Shown here in pieces: positions 7,412 to 14,557 of a stretch of 32,023 bases of DNA. The first letter of the stretch is position 1. Every line of letters starts with the position of its first letter. The notes below the pieces were generated by a model, which was not told the origin of the DNA, ran no database searches, and saw nothing but the letters and a program-made list of their open reading frames with translations. The stretch is taken from NCBI GenBank assembly GCA_002309765.1, contig DBXY01000036.1, positions 27,289 to 59,311 of the forward strand, in the 5' to 3' direction. The DNA comes from Verrucomicrobia bacterium UBA1200 (GTDB taxonomy: Bacteria; Verrucomicrobiota; Kiritimatiellia; RFP12; UBA1067). The translations under genes were made by a program, and so were the position numbers.

Positions 7412-10191
7412 GTGGAAGCTCCGTTATGAAAGGGGAAATGGATCGGCTGGCGTGGGGTACGGACGCGGGATTCTACCGTATCCTGCCTCAAGAGGTGCTG
7501 ATGCCGGCTGACGAGAAGGACGTGCGGAGCATCTTGGCGCGCGCCCGCCGCGAGGGGAAGAGCGTCACGTTCCGGGCGGCGGGGACTTCGCTTTCGGGGC
7601 AGGCGATCACCGACTCGCTGCTTGTCGTGTGCGGCAAGAAGTGGGAAAAATGCGAGGTGCTTGACGGGGGCGCGAGAATCCGTCTCCAGCCCGGCGTGGT
7701 GGGCGGCAGGGTGAATGAGGTGTTGAAACCTTACGGGCGCAGATTCACGCCCGACCCCGCTTCGGTCAATAGCGCGATGGTGGGCGGCATCGTGATGAAC
7801 AACGCCTCCGGCATGAGTTGCGGCACACACGCGAACAGCTATCGCATGATCGATTCCGTGCGGATCGTTCTCGCGGACGGAACTGCGCTCGACACCGGTG
7901 ACGCCGAGAGCCGTGCCGCGTTTACGGTTTCGCACCGCGCCTTTGTAAAGCGGATTCAGGAGTTGCGCGACGGTGTGCGCGCCAACGCCGCCCTTGCGGA
8001 GCGTATCCGCCGCAAGTATGCTATCAAGAACGTTACGGGGCTTACGATTCTCCCGTTCGTGGAGTTTGACGACCCGTTTGAGATTATCGCGCATTTGATT
8101 CCGGGCAGCGAGGGAACGCTGGCGTTCCTTTCCGAGGTTACATTCAGAACTGGCAAGATTGCGCCGCTTTCGGAGTCCTCGCTTCTGCTCTTCCCATCCG
8201 CCCGCATGGCCTGCGAGGCCGTGGTGGCAATCAAAGCTACCGGGGCGGCGGTAGCGGCGGAGTTTTTTGACCGTCGTGCCATGAGGGCCGTGGAGAAAGA
8301 CTTCCCGGAGCTTTCGAGTCTACCGGACGAAGCCGGGGCGTTGCTTGTGAAAACGGAGGCAGAAGAGGGGGCGCAACTCTCCGCCCGCCGTGCCGCGATA
8401 CTTGCCGCGCTTGAGCCGTTTGCGCTCGCCGCGCCGGCCGCGTTCACGTCCGACCCCGCCGAAGTCGCCAGATTTTGGGCGATGCGCAGCGGAATATTCC
8501 CTGCCGTCGGCGGCACCAGGGAAATCGGCACCACCTGTCTCATCGAAGACATTGCCGTGCCGATTGAACGCCTTGCCGAGGCAACGGAAGATCTGCAGCG
8601 GCTTTTCGTAGCGCACAACTATCCCGATGCCGTCATCTATGGGCACGCCCTCGACGGGAACTGGCACTTCATTCTAAACCAGCGTTTCGACACGCAGGAG
8701 GCCGTGGCGCAATATGACTCGATGATGCGCGATGTTGTGTCGCTCGTCACCGAGAAATACTGCGGATCGCTCAAGGCCGAGCATGGCACGGGTCGCAACA
8801 TGGCGCCGTTCGTGCGCCGCGAATGGGGCGATGACGCTTATTTGCTCATGAAGGAAGTGAAGTCGCTTTTCGACCCGGAAGGGATTTTGAATCCCGGCGT
8901 GATTTTTAACGAAGACGAATCGGCTTACGTGCGCAACTTGAAACCGTTGCCGCGTCTTGATCCGATTGTGGACAGATGCATTGAATGCGGCTTCTGCGAG
9001 GTGAAGTGCGTTGCTCACGGGTACGCGCTTTCATCGCGCCAGCGGATTGTGGTGCAACGCGAGATCGCGCGGCTTAACGCGCTGAACGACCCAGCGTCGA
9101 GGAGAAGGGCAAAGCGGCTGGTGCGCGAATTCCGAAGCGCGGGACGAGATCTTTGCGCGGGCGACGGACTTTGCTCCACGGCTTGTCCGGTGGGGATCAA
9201 CACGGGCGAGCTGATTCATGTAATACGCGGGCGCGAGTTGCCATTGCTCGCGAAAAGGGCCGGCGGTTTTGCGGCGGATCACTTTGTTTTTGTGGCGGGC
9301 TTCGCGGCAGCGATGCTGCGTTTGGCATCGTTTGGACGAAGCGTTTTGGGTACGCGGTTGATGGCGTCGGTTTGCAGGGCGTTGCACAAAGGGACGTTCG
9401 GGATGGTTCCGCTGTGGACTCCCGCGACACCCGGCGCGGCGAAAGCCGTGAAAACGCGTGCGGGCGCAACGGCGGCAGCGGGGCGTTCCGGGAAAGTGGT
9501 GTATTTTCCTTCGTGCATCAACCAACGCATGGGCGCGTTACCGGGAGAACGAACCGTTGTTGAGGAGACGGTTGAGCTTTTGGGCAAGGCGGGGTACGAA
9601 GTGGTGTTCCCCGAGGGAATCGAGAAGCTGTGCTGCGGTATGATATGGGAGTCGAAAGGGATGCCGGACGTTGCCGACCGCAAGACGGCGGAACTTGAAA
9701 CCGTCCTCCGCAGCGCATCGGAGAACGGCAGATGGCCGATTCTTTGTGACCAAAGCCCATGTTTGCACCGGATGCGCGAGAAGATTAACGGGCTTAATCT
9801 CTACGAACCAGCCGGATTTATTGATAAGTTCGTGTTGGATAAAGTGCGTATCAAGCCTTTGCCGAAGGACTGGTGCGTGGCGGTACACATCACCTGTTCC
9901 ACGCGGCGGATGGGACTTGCGGAGACTATGGTGCGAGTTGCCCGCGCCTGTGCGAAGAACGTGTTTGTGCCGGAGGAGGTGGGGTGTTGCGCGTTCGCCG
10001 GGGACAAAGGTTTCACGCATCCGGAGTTGAACGCTTGGGCGTTGCGCAAGCTGCGTCAGCAGATTGAACACGCCGGGGCCGTACACGGTTACAGTAATTC
10101 GCGCACCTGCGAAATCGGTCTTGCGACCCATTCCGATATCCCGTACTCTAACATCGTCCATCTCGTAAACCGCGTAGCCACCGCAAAGTAA
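7408..10191 (+). CDS. FAD/Fe-S D-2-hydroxyacid dehydrogenase (GlcD-GlcF/YdiJ type)
   Basis: This 927-residue enzyme would oxidise a D-2-hydroxyacid such as D-lactate, glycolate or D-2-hydroxyglutarate and pass electrons through Fe-S clusters. An FAD_binding_4 domain comes first (about 25-200, with FRAAGTSLSGQ and GGIVMNNASGM), then an FAD-oxidase C-terminal domain with H-GDGN-like and EHGTG motifs. A ferredoxin-like segment carries CIECGFCEVKC (from 523) and a second Cys cluster DLCAGDGLCSTACP (from 580). Two CCG domains follow (CINQRMG...LCCG near 702-742; TCSTRRMG...GCCAFAGDKG near 828-865). This is the fused GlcD-GlcF layout known from YdiJ and Dld-II. GAGG lies 7 bases before the ATG, which overlaps the preceding stop. 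The exact substrate cannot be read from sequence. Confidence 0.9.
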   Translation: MSGSSVMKGEMDRLAWGTDAGFYRILPQEVLMPADEKDVRSILARARREGKSVTFRAAGTSLSGQAITDSLLVVCGKKWEKCEVLDGGARIRLQPGVVGGRVNEVLKPYGRRFTPDPASVNSAMVGGIVMNNASGMSCGTHANSYRMIDSVRIVLADGTALDTGDAESRAAFTVSHRAFVKRIQELRDGVRANAALAERIRRKYAIKNVTGLTILPFVEFDDPFEIIAHLIPGSEGTLAFLSEVTFRTGKIAPLSESSLLLFPSARMACEAVVAIKATGAAVAAEFFDRRAMRAVEKDFPELSSLPDEAGALLVKTEAEEGAQLSARRAAILAALEPFALAAPAAFTSDPAEVARFWAMRSGIFPAVGGTREIGTTCLIEDIAVPIERLAEATEDLQRLFVAHNYPDAVIYGHALDGNWHFILNQRFDTQEAVAQYDSMMRDVVSLVTEKYCGSLKAEHGTGRNMAPFVRREWGDDAYLLMKEVKSLFDPEGILNPGVIFNEDESAYVRNLKPLPRLDPIVDRCIECGFCEVKCVAHGYALSSRQRIVVQREIARLNALNDPASRRRAKRLVREFRSAGRDLCAGDGLCSTACPVGINTGELIHVIRGRELPLLAKRAGGFAADHFVFVAGFAAAMLRLASFGRSVLGTRLMASVCRALHKGTFGMVPLWTPATPGAAKAVKTRAGATAAAGRSGKVVYFPSCINQRMGALPGERTVVEETVELLGKAGYEVVFPEGIEKLCCGMIWESKGMPDVADRKTAELETVLRSASENGRWPILCDQSPCLHRMREKINGLNLYEPAGFIDKFVLDKVRIKPLPKDWCVAVHITCSTRRMGLAETMVRVARACAKNVFVPEEVGCCAFAGDKGFTHPELNAWALRKLRQQIEHAGAVHGYSNSRTCEIGLATHSDIPYSNIVHLVNRVATAK

Positions 10192-10210
10192 TGCCGGTAT
10201 AAAACGGCAT
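10191..10210 (+). repeat. Short inverted repeat after the dehydrogenase gene
   Basis: ATGCCG (10191-10196) and CGGCAT (10205-10210) form a perfect 6-bp stem with an 8-base A/T-rich loop. The hairpin begins at the last base of the dehydrogenase stop codon. No T-run follows, so it is at best a weak pause or an mRNA-end structure. Confidence 0.3.
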
Positions 10211-10247
10211 AATGAGCGATGCTAAAAGAAATGAGGTAATTTTGAAA

Positions 10248-11105
10248 ATGAACAATTCAATGGTTATTGCCGCGGCGGTTGTGATGCTTGCCGGGTATGG
10301 CGCGTGTGATGCGCCGGAGAAGCCGGCCGCCGCCCAGACGCCGCAACGGTTGGTGGAAGTTGACGTCAGCATCGTCGAAGCGGAACGCGAGGTGTTTGAG
10401 GACGCGGGATTTAACATTGACGGCGAGGATTCGATTGCTACGTTATCATGCTGGGAGGCGGTTCACAAGCTGCATAAACTTCTCACGCGTACTGATGTCA
10501 CGACCACCACGCCGAAAATCCTGACGCTTGACGGCAATGAGGCGACATTAAAGGTGGTGACGGAATACATTTATCCAACCTCATGGGATGTTAAGCTGTC
10601 GGACCGGTTCGAAAATACATTTGGGACGGAGGAGCTGGACAAACTGCGCGATGCGGTAAAGCTTTTGGACAAGAAAAAATTAAAGATGACAATCGGAACG
10701 CTCGATCTGGATGGCGGCACGGATACGACGCGCTTTGCCGCGATCGAGTCGGGGGATTTCGTAATGAAAGAGGTGGGGGCCACCATTCGCGTGACGCCGA
10801 CGCTCAAGGACGGCGACAGGGTTGAACTGAAGAATCTGCACGTCTCCATTGTGGACGAGCCGACATGGGAAAACCTTGGTCTGAAATTGACCGCGCCCGG
10901 CGGCGAGACGTGTGACTTACCGATGGAGATTCCGCATTTCCCCGTTCGCAACATCGAAAAAGCTGAAATTACAGCGCGGCTCGAAAGGCCCATGATTCTT
11001 GAGAGAATAGCCACGGATGAGGGGGGCAAAGGCAAGTTCTGGATGTTCGTATTCCTCACGCCGCATGTGCGCGACGCTTCGGTCGTCAAGGCGGAACAAA
11101 AGTAG
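10248..11105 (+). CDS. Secreted secretin-core-like protein
   Basis: A 285-residue exported protein. The signal peptide (MNNSMVIAAAVVMLAG...) ends near ACDAPEKP; the Cys could be lipidated, although the lipobox (YGAC) is atypical. The mature part follows the order of a type II/III secretin C-domain: a VEVDVSIVEA strand, TTTPKILTLDGNEATLKVVTEYIYP (the 'sap-kv-t-nG-eAti' segment), GATIRVTPTLKDGDRVEL, and a final FLTPHV. The N0/N1 ring-building domains and the length of a true secretin (over 400 residues) are absent. Similar short proteins occur in Lentisphaerota and Verrucomicrobiota, but their role is unknown. An earlier ATG at 10212 is in frame; 10248 was chosen for the signal peptide and the GAGG upstream. 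It probably belongs to the same transcript as the dehydrogenase. Confidence 0.7.
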   Translation: MNNSMVIAAAVVMLAGYGACDAPEKPAAAQTPQRLVEVDVSIVEAEREVFEDAGFNIDGEDSIATLSCWEAVHKLHKLLTRTDVTTTTPKILTLDGNEATLKVVTEYIYPTSWDVKLSDRFENTFGTEELDKLRDAVKLLDKKKLKMTIGTLDLDGGTDTTRFAAIESGDFVMKEVGATIRVTPTLKDGDRVELKNLHVSIVDEPTWENLGLKLTAPGGETCDLPMEIPHFPVRNIEKAEITARLERPMILERIATDEGGKGKFWMFVFLTPHVRDASVVKAEQK

Positions 11106-11127
11106 ACGGAGGTTTGGGGCTAGTTTT

Positions 11128-11955
11128 ATGTCAGACGCACCAGTGATCAAAGTTGAGGATATGTGTTTCCTGCGCGGAGACCAGGAGATTCTGCATAACG
11201 TGTCGTTTCAGATCGCGCCAAATTCGTTGGTGGCGGTGGTGGGACCCAACGGCGGCGGCAAGACCACGTTGCTGAAGATTCTGCTGGGTGAACTCTCGCC
11301 GCAATACGGCAAAGTCCAGGTGCTGGGCGGTACCCCGGCGGCGGCGCGGCCGCGAGTCGGTTACGTGCCGCAGCTGATCCCGTTCGACCCCCGGTTTCCG
11401 GTGTCGGTGATGGAGGTCGCGTTGATGGGACGGGTGTCGCGCTGCCGGTTTGGCCGTTACGGCGCGATTGACCGCGAAGCCGCCGCCGCCGCGCTGGAGC
11501 GGGTGGGGTTGTCGGGATTTGCCGACCGCCCGTTCGCGAAACTTTCCGGCGGTGAACGGCAGCGGGTGATGATCGCGCAGGCGCTGGCGGGCGGCTCGGA
11601 GTTGTTGCTGCTTGACGAACCGGTGGCGAACGTCGATCCGGAACACGCCAGCCGGCTTTACGATCTTTTCAGCGGCTTGACCTCCACCATGACGGTGCTG
11701 ATGGTCTCTCACAACCTTAGCGTGGTAACCGGCAACGCCACCCATGTGCTGTGCGTAAACCGGGGCGCCGGGTTACACGCCATCGGCGAGGTGGCGTCCG
11801 CCACTTTCCGCGAATCCTTTGGCGGGATGCTGACCGAGATTCGCCACGGGTGCGACTGTCAGGTCTCCGATCCTGCCGCTGGTTTGCGCGGCCCGCATCA
11901 CGGGCAGTGTCACTGCGCTGGCGAATGCGTGCATTCCGAGACCGGCGTCTTGTAA
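11128..11955 (+). CDS. ZnuC-like metal ABC transporter ATPase
   Basis: A 275-residue ATP-binding subunit of the Zn/Mn (ZnuC/MntB) type, acting at the inner face of the membrane. It has Walker A GPNGGGKT (39-46), Q-loop Q82, signature LSGGE (139-143), Walker B LLLLDE with catalytic Glu164, and H-loop His195. The last 36 residues are unusual: five Cys (242, 244, 261, 263, 267) and several His, possibly a metal-binding tail. No permease or binding protein lies next to it; the following gene is on the other strand and overlaps its 3' end by 46 bases. GGAGG at 11108-11112 is rather far (15 bases) from the ATG. The family is sure; the metal is inferred, and any partner subunits must be encoded elsewhere. 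Confidence 0.85.
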   Translation: MSDAPVIKVEDMCFLRGDQEILHNVSFQIAPNSLVAVVGPNGGGKTTLLKILLGELSPQYGKVQVLGGTPAAARPRVGYVPQLIPFDPRFPVSVMEVALMGRVSRCRFGRYGAIDREAAAAALERVGLSGFADRPFAKLSGGERQRVMIAQALAGGSELLLLDEPVANVDPEHASRLYDLFSGLTSTMTVLMVSHNLSVVTGNATHVLCVNRGAGLHAIGEVASATFRESFGGMLTEIRHGCDCQVSDPAAGLRGPHHGQCHCAGECVHSETGVL

Positions 11956-12938
11956 AGGGCGCTTGGAAGGTCGGCCACAAAGCGCGGCATGGCCAGTCCT
12001 CCTAGCTGGACGGCTAGTTCCCGTTCGATCTGCAGGGCGCGTTTTGCCGGGACACGGAACGGCGCGATGCCGGCCACCGGGTCGCAGACGAAAACATAGT
12101 AAGGGCGCACCCGGTGGCGCTGGAGCTTGGAGCACAGCTCGAACATCGTGTCCGCCGAGTCGTTCACCCCTTTCAGCAATACCGATTGGTTCGACACCGG
12201 AATGCCGGCATCCACCAGCAGAGCGCAGGCGGCTGCCGCCTCGAGGGTAATCTCGCGGGGATGGTTGAACTGGGTGTTGACCCACACTTTGCGGAATTTT
12301 CCGAGTGCCGTTGCCAGTGCGGGGGTGATGCGCATCGGCAGCGTCGAGAGCGTCCGGGTGCCGATACGGACGGCGTCAATCTGCGGCAACGCGGCAAACG
12401 CCTTAACCGTTTCAGTCAGTTTGCGGTCGGAGAGCAGCAGCGGATCGCCGCCGGAAATCAGGACTTCGCGCACTTTCGGATGTTGTCGCACCCAATCAAC
12501 GGCGGCTGCCAATTGTTCTTGCGAGTTCACCGTTTCGGCGGAGCCGAGCAGGTTTTTGCGGGTGCAGTGGCGGCAGTTCATCGCGCAACGGGCGGATGCC
12601 ATCAGTAGCACTCGGTCGGGGAAACGCTGTTTCAATCCCCGGCAGCGGGCGGCGCGACCGCTCTCCGCGAAAGGATCCGGCCCGATACCCGGTTCGGTCT
12701 TGAGTTCATCGGGATGCGGCAGCATCTGAAGGTTAATCGGGTCCGTCGGGGCGGCGGGGGTCAACTGCGAAAGCGCGTAAGGGGTGAGAAAAACCGGGTA
12801 GCGGGCTTGCACCGCTCGGGTTGCCGGGAGGTTCAGCCCGTAAACCGCGCAGAACACCTCGTCAATGTCGGTCAGCGCGTGGCGAAGCTGCCAACGCCAG
12901 TCCGACCATACCGAAACTTTTTTTCTCTTGGTTGTCAT
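11910..12938 (-). CDS. epmB: EpmB-type lysine 2,3-aminomutase (radical SAM)
   Basis: A 342-residue radical-SAM, PLP-dependent aminomutase. EpmB converts alpha-lysine to beta-lysine, which EpmA attaches to elongation factor P. The [4Fe-4S]/SAM motif is CAMNCRHC (Cys118, 122, 125), followed by the family's ISGGDPL. Near the C-terminus YKTP carries Lys330, the expected PLP-binding lysine. The Gly-rich loop of clostridial KamA before this lysine is replaced by PSALY, closer to the EpmB pattern, and the length matches E. coli EpmB as remembered. The ATG overlaps the upstream stop (ATGA) with no ribosome binding site, so translation is probably coupled. No efp or epmA gene is in the window. A generic KamA-like enzyme remains possible. 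Confidence 0.85.
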   Translation of the reverse strand: MTTKRKKVSVWSDWRWQLRHALTDIDEVFCAVYGLNLPATRAVQARYPVFLTPYALSQLTPAAPTDPINLQMLPHPDELKTEPGIGPDPFAESGRAARCRGLKQRFPDRVLLMASARCAMNCRHCTRKNLLGSAETVNSQEQLAAAVDWVRQHPKVREVLISGGDPLLLSDRKLTETVKAFAALPQIDAVRIGTRTLSTLPMRITPALATALGKFRKVWVNTQFNHPREITLEAAAACALLVDAGIPVSNQSVLLKGVNDSADTMFELCSKLQRHRVRPYYVFVCDPVAGIAPFRVPAKRALQIERELAVQLGGLAMPRFVADLPSALYKTPVSECTHSPAQ

Positions 12939-13675
12939 CGGTGGGGATTGATGTTGTGGGCGATAAACCAAACCGTAAGGTTGGCCGCATTGAAAACCAT
13001 GTGCATGACAATGGGCGTGACGATGGATTTTGATTCACGATAACCCATGCACAGAATCACGCCGAGCAGGGTGAGGGGAACAAACGCGGCGGCGTTACAG
13101 TGCACCAGCGCGAAAAGTACCCCGCTTATCCATGCCGCCGACCAGAAATTTTTCCGCCACGCGAACAGCGCGGGAAAGGCCAGTCCCCGGAAAACCAGTT
13201 CCTCGTAAACCGGGGCGAGCGCGAGAATGAAAAATATCACCAACGCTTCCGCCCATTTCGTCAACCCGCCGTTATCAAGGTATCCGAAGATCGGTTGCTG
13301 TTCCAGATTCAGCCCCATCCGGTTTGCCAGTATCGCCAACAATCCGGACGCGACCATCAGCAACGGGGTGGTGGCGATGCCAAAGTTAAGGCCCTTTAAT
13401 GCCGCCAGGGCGGGCGGGCGTTTTAATCCGAACGCGGCACTGAATGGCAACCGCGCGATCCGCAGCGTCAAAACAACAAGGACGAACGAGAATACGGCGA
13501 AATACAGTAGGCTCAAGGTGATGGAGGCGGCACTTGGCGTGGCGGTCGGTTCGCTGGACAAAGCGGTGGCCACGGCGGGAGAAAACAGCACCGCCAGCAA
13601 CATGAAAAACACGGCGGCGGCAGACGTCGGAAGGGCGATAGGAAAATCCGTTGGCTGAGGGTCAGTCTCGTCCAT
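12935..13675 (-). CDS. CPBP-family intramembrane metalloprotease
   Basis: A 246-residue polytopic membrane protein of the CPBP/Abi (Rce1-like) family, with about seven hydrophobic segments. The three family motifs are present: EELVFRG (Glu158, Glu159, Arg163), FALVH (His192) and HMVFN (His225, Asn229). These residues bind the metal and form the active site in Rce1-type proteases. Its substrate is unknown; family members cleave prenylated proteins, process peptides or give bacteriocin immunity. The start at 13675 overlaps the upstream membrane-protein gene by 14 bases. Longer in-frame starts would add only an Arg/Pro/Cys-rich leader from the overlapping gene and were rejected. The stop overlaps the epmB start. 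Confidence 0.85.
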   Translation of the reverse strand: MDETDPQPTDFPIALPTSAAAVFFMLLAVLFSPAVATALSSEPTATPSAASITLSLLYFAVFSFVLVVLTLRIARLPFSAAFGLKRPPALAALKGLNFGIATTPLLMVASGLLAILANRMGLNLEQQPIFGYLDNGGLTKWAEALVIFFILALAPVYEELVFRGLAFPALFAWRKNFWSAAWISGVLFALVHCNAAAFVPLTLLGVILCMGYRESKSIVTPIVMHMVFNAANLTVWFIAHNINPHR

Positions 13676-14306
13676 GCGGGGACTCCGGGGTGTCGGGTGA
13701 GGACGGGTACCGGCGGTGAATCCATAGCAGCAGCCGCACCGACCACATCGCCAGCAAGGCATAGCCCAAAAGTTCCAGCCCCTCCTCCGCCACGTGTTTC
13801 GCCATACGGTTGCCGGGGGCGAAATGCCGCCAGACGGAAGACATTCCGGCCAGACGGGAGAAAAACAGGAGAATACTCATTGCCAGCGCCAGAACGGACA
13901 CGCCAGGATCCTCCGCGATCGCCAACAACCCGGCCGCAATGGTGCGTCGATGGTACGCCGCCAGCGCGACAAAGGTCAACGCCGCCGCGACAGCGAAGGG
14001 CAACCATGCCCCGTGGTAGAACATTTTGTCAAACAGATAGTCCAACTCGCGGCAGAACATGGTGGCGAGAAACCCGGTGGCCAGCAGCAACCCGCCGGCG
14101 AGTTGGCGGAACCGCGCCGAAATGTATGCCAGAACCGTTGCGGTTCCGCCCAGCATAACCAGTTGCGAATTTTCAATCAGCGATCCGTCGAATGCGTCTT
14201 GGGGAAAATGTTTGACATTGAGGTAGATCAACAGCAAAACTGCGGCTTCCACCCCGACAAAAGAGAAAAAAATGCCGACGCATTTCAATAACGGAGAATT
14301 TAGCAT
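13662..14306 (-). CDS. Unknown six-helix membrane protein
   Basis: A 214-residue protein with about six hydrophobic segments and a short hydrophilic C-terminal tail ending in SPHGRD. I do not recognise a named family. Two charged motifs stand out within or beside membrane segments: FCRELDYLFD near residues 84-93, and HVAEEGLELLGY before the last helix. Conserved-looking acidic and His residues of this kind could bind a metal or line an active site. GGAG lies 6 bases before the ATG. It is the first gene of a three-gene overlapping run with a CPBP protease and EpmB, so it may share regulation with them. The reading frame is well supported by hydrophobicity and spacing; the function is open. Confidence 0.75.
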   Translation of the reverse strand: MLNSPLLKCVGIFFSFVGVEAAVLLLIYLNVKHFPQDAFDGSLIENSQLVMLGGTATVLAYISARFRQLAGGLLLATGFLATMFCRELDYLFDKMFYHGAWLPFAVAAALTFVALAAYHRRTIAAGLLAIAEDPGVSVLALAMSILLFFSRLAGMSSVWRHFAPGNRMAKHVAEEGLELLGYALLAMWSVRLLLWIHRRYPSSPDTPESPHGRD

Positions 14307-14321
14307 TAAGCGCTCCTTAAC

Positions 14322-14335
14322 GGCGGTAATCCGCC
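14322..14335 (-). repeat. Small hairpin in leader of membrane-protein gene
   Basis: GGCGG TAAT CCGCC forms a perfect 5-bp stem with a 4-base loop. It sits between the predicted minus-strand promoter and the ribosome binding site of the membrane-protein gene, so it would be in the 5' leader. No regulatory role can be claimed. Confidence 0.3.
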
Positions 14336-14354
14336 TAGACCGTAAAACAAAACC

Positions 14355-14384
14355 ATTCTACCATTTCCGATGTTCAAAATTCAA
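14355..14384 (-). promoter_or_regulatory. Minus-strand promoter with extended -10
   Basis: Read on the minus strand, TTGAAT (14384-14379) and TAGAAT (14360-14355) are 18 bases apart. TG lies one base before the -10. It faces the membrane protein/CPBP/epmB run and starts about 50 bases upstream of the first ATG. Confidence 0.5.
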
Positions 14385-14418
14385 TACAAAATGGCGGACT
14401 TTTCCCATTAGCCCGGGA

Positions 14419-14447
14419 TAGACATTTTGACCCGGACGTGTTATAAT
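14419..14447 (+). promoter_or_regulatory. Sigma70-type promoter for the rhamnosidase run
   Basis: TAGACA (14419-14424) and a perfect TATAAT (14442-14447) are separated by 17 bases. TG at 14439-14440 gives an extended -10. It is the only good plus-strand promoter before the seven genes from 14558 to 25327. It is divergent from the minus-strand promoter, with about 35 bases between the two -35 elements. Confidence 0.65.
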
Positions 14448-14557
14448 TTCAACTTGTTTTGGTGGGGTTGGGCTTTTTTTCGTGGGCTTTTTGCGGGGCC
14501 TGGCATCGGCACGGCCTTTGAACCATGGTTTTATGACCGTCACACGGGGCAGATGTT
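14448..14557 (+). other. T/G-rich leader before the GH78 gene
   Basis: About 100 bases lie between the predicted promoter and the ATG at 14558. The stretch is rich in T and G runs, repeats GGGCTTTTT twice, and contains the 10-base palindrome AACCATGGTT (14521-14530). I see no riboswitch I can name and no convincing small gene. Confidence 0.3.

Noticed and set aside
10191..10210. Rho-independent terminator after the dehydrogenase gene
   Set aside because: The stem is only 6 bp with an 8-base loop and no T-run, so it was listed only as an inverted repeat.
14427..14447. TTGACC as the -35 of the plus-strand promoter
   Set aside because: It lies only 9 bases from the TATAAT. TAGACA at 14419-14424 gives the usual 17-base spacing.
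14358..14543. 61-codon open frame on the minus strand in the divergent intergenic region
   Set aside because: It covers both predicted promoters, is basic and Pro/Lys-rich, and has no ribosome binding site or similarity I recognise.
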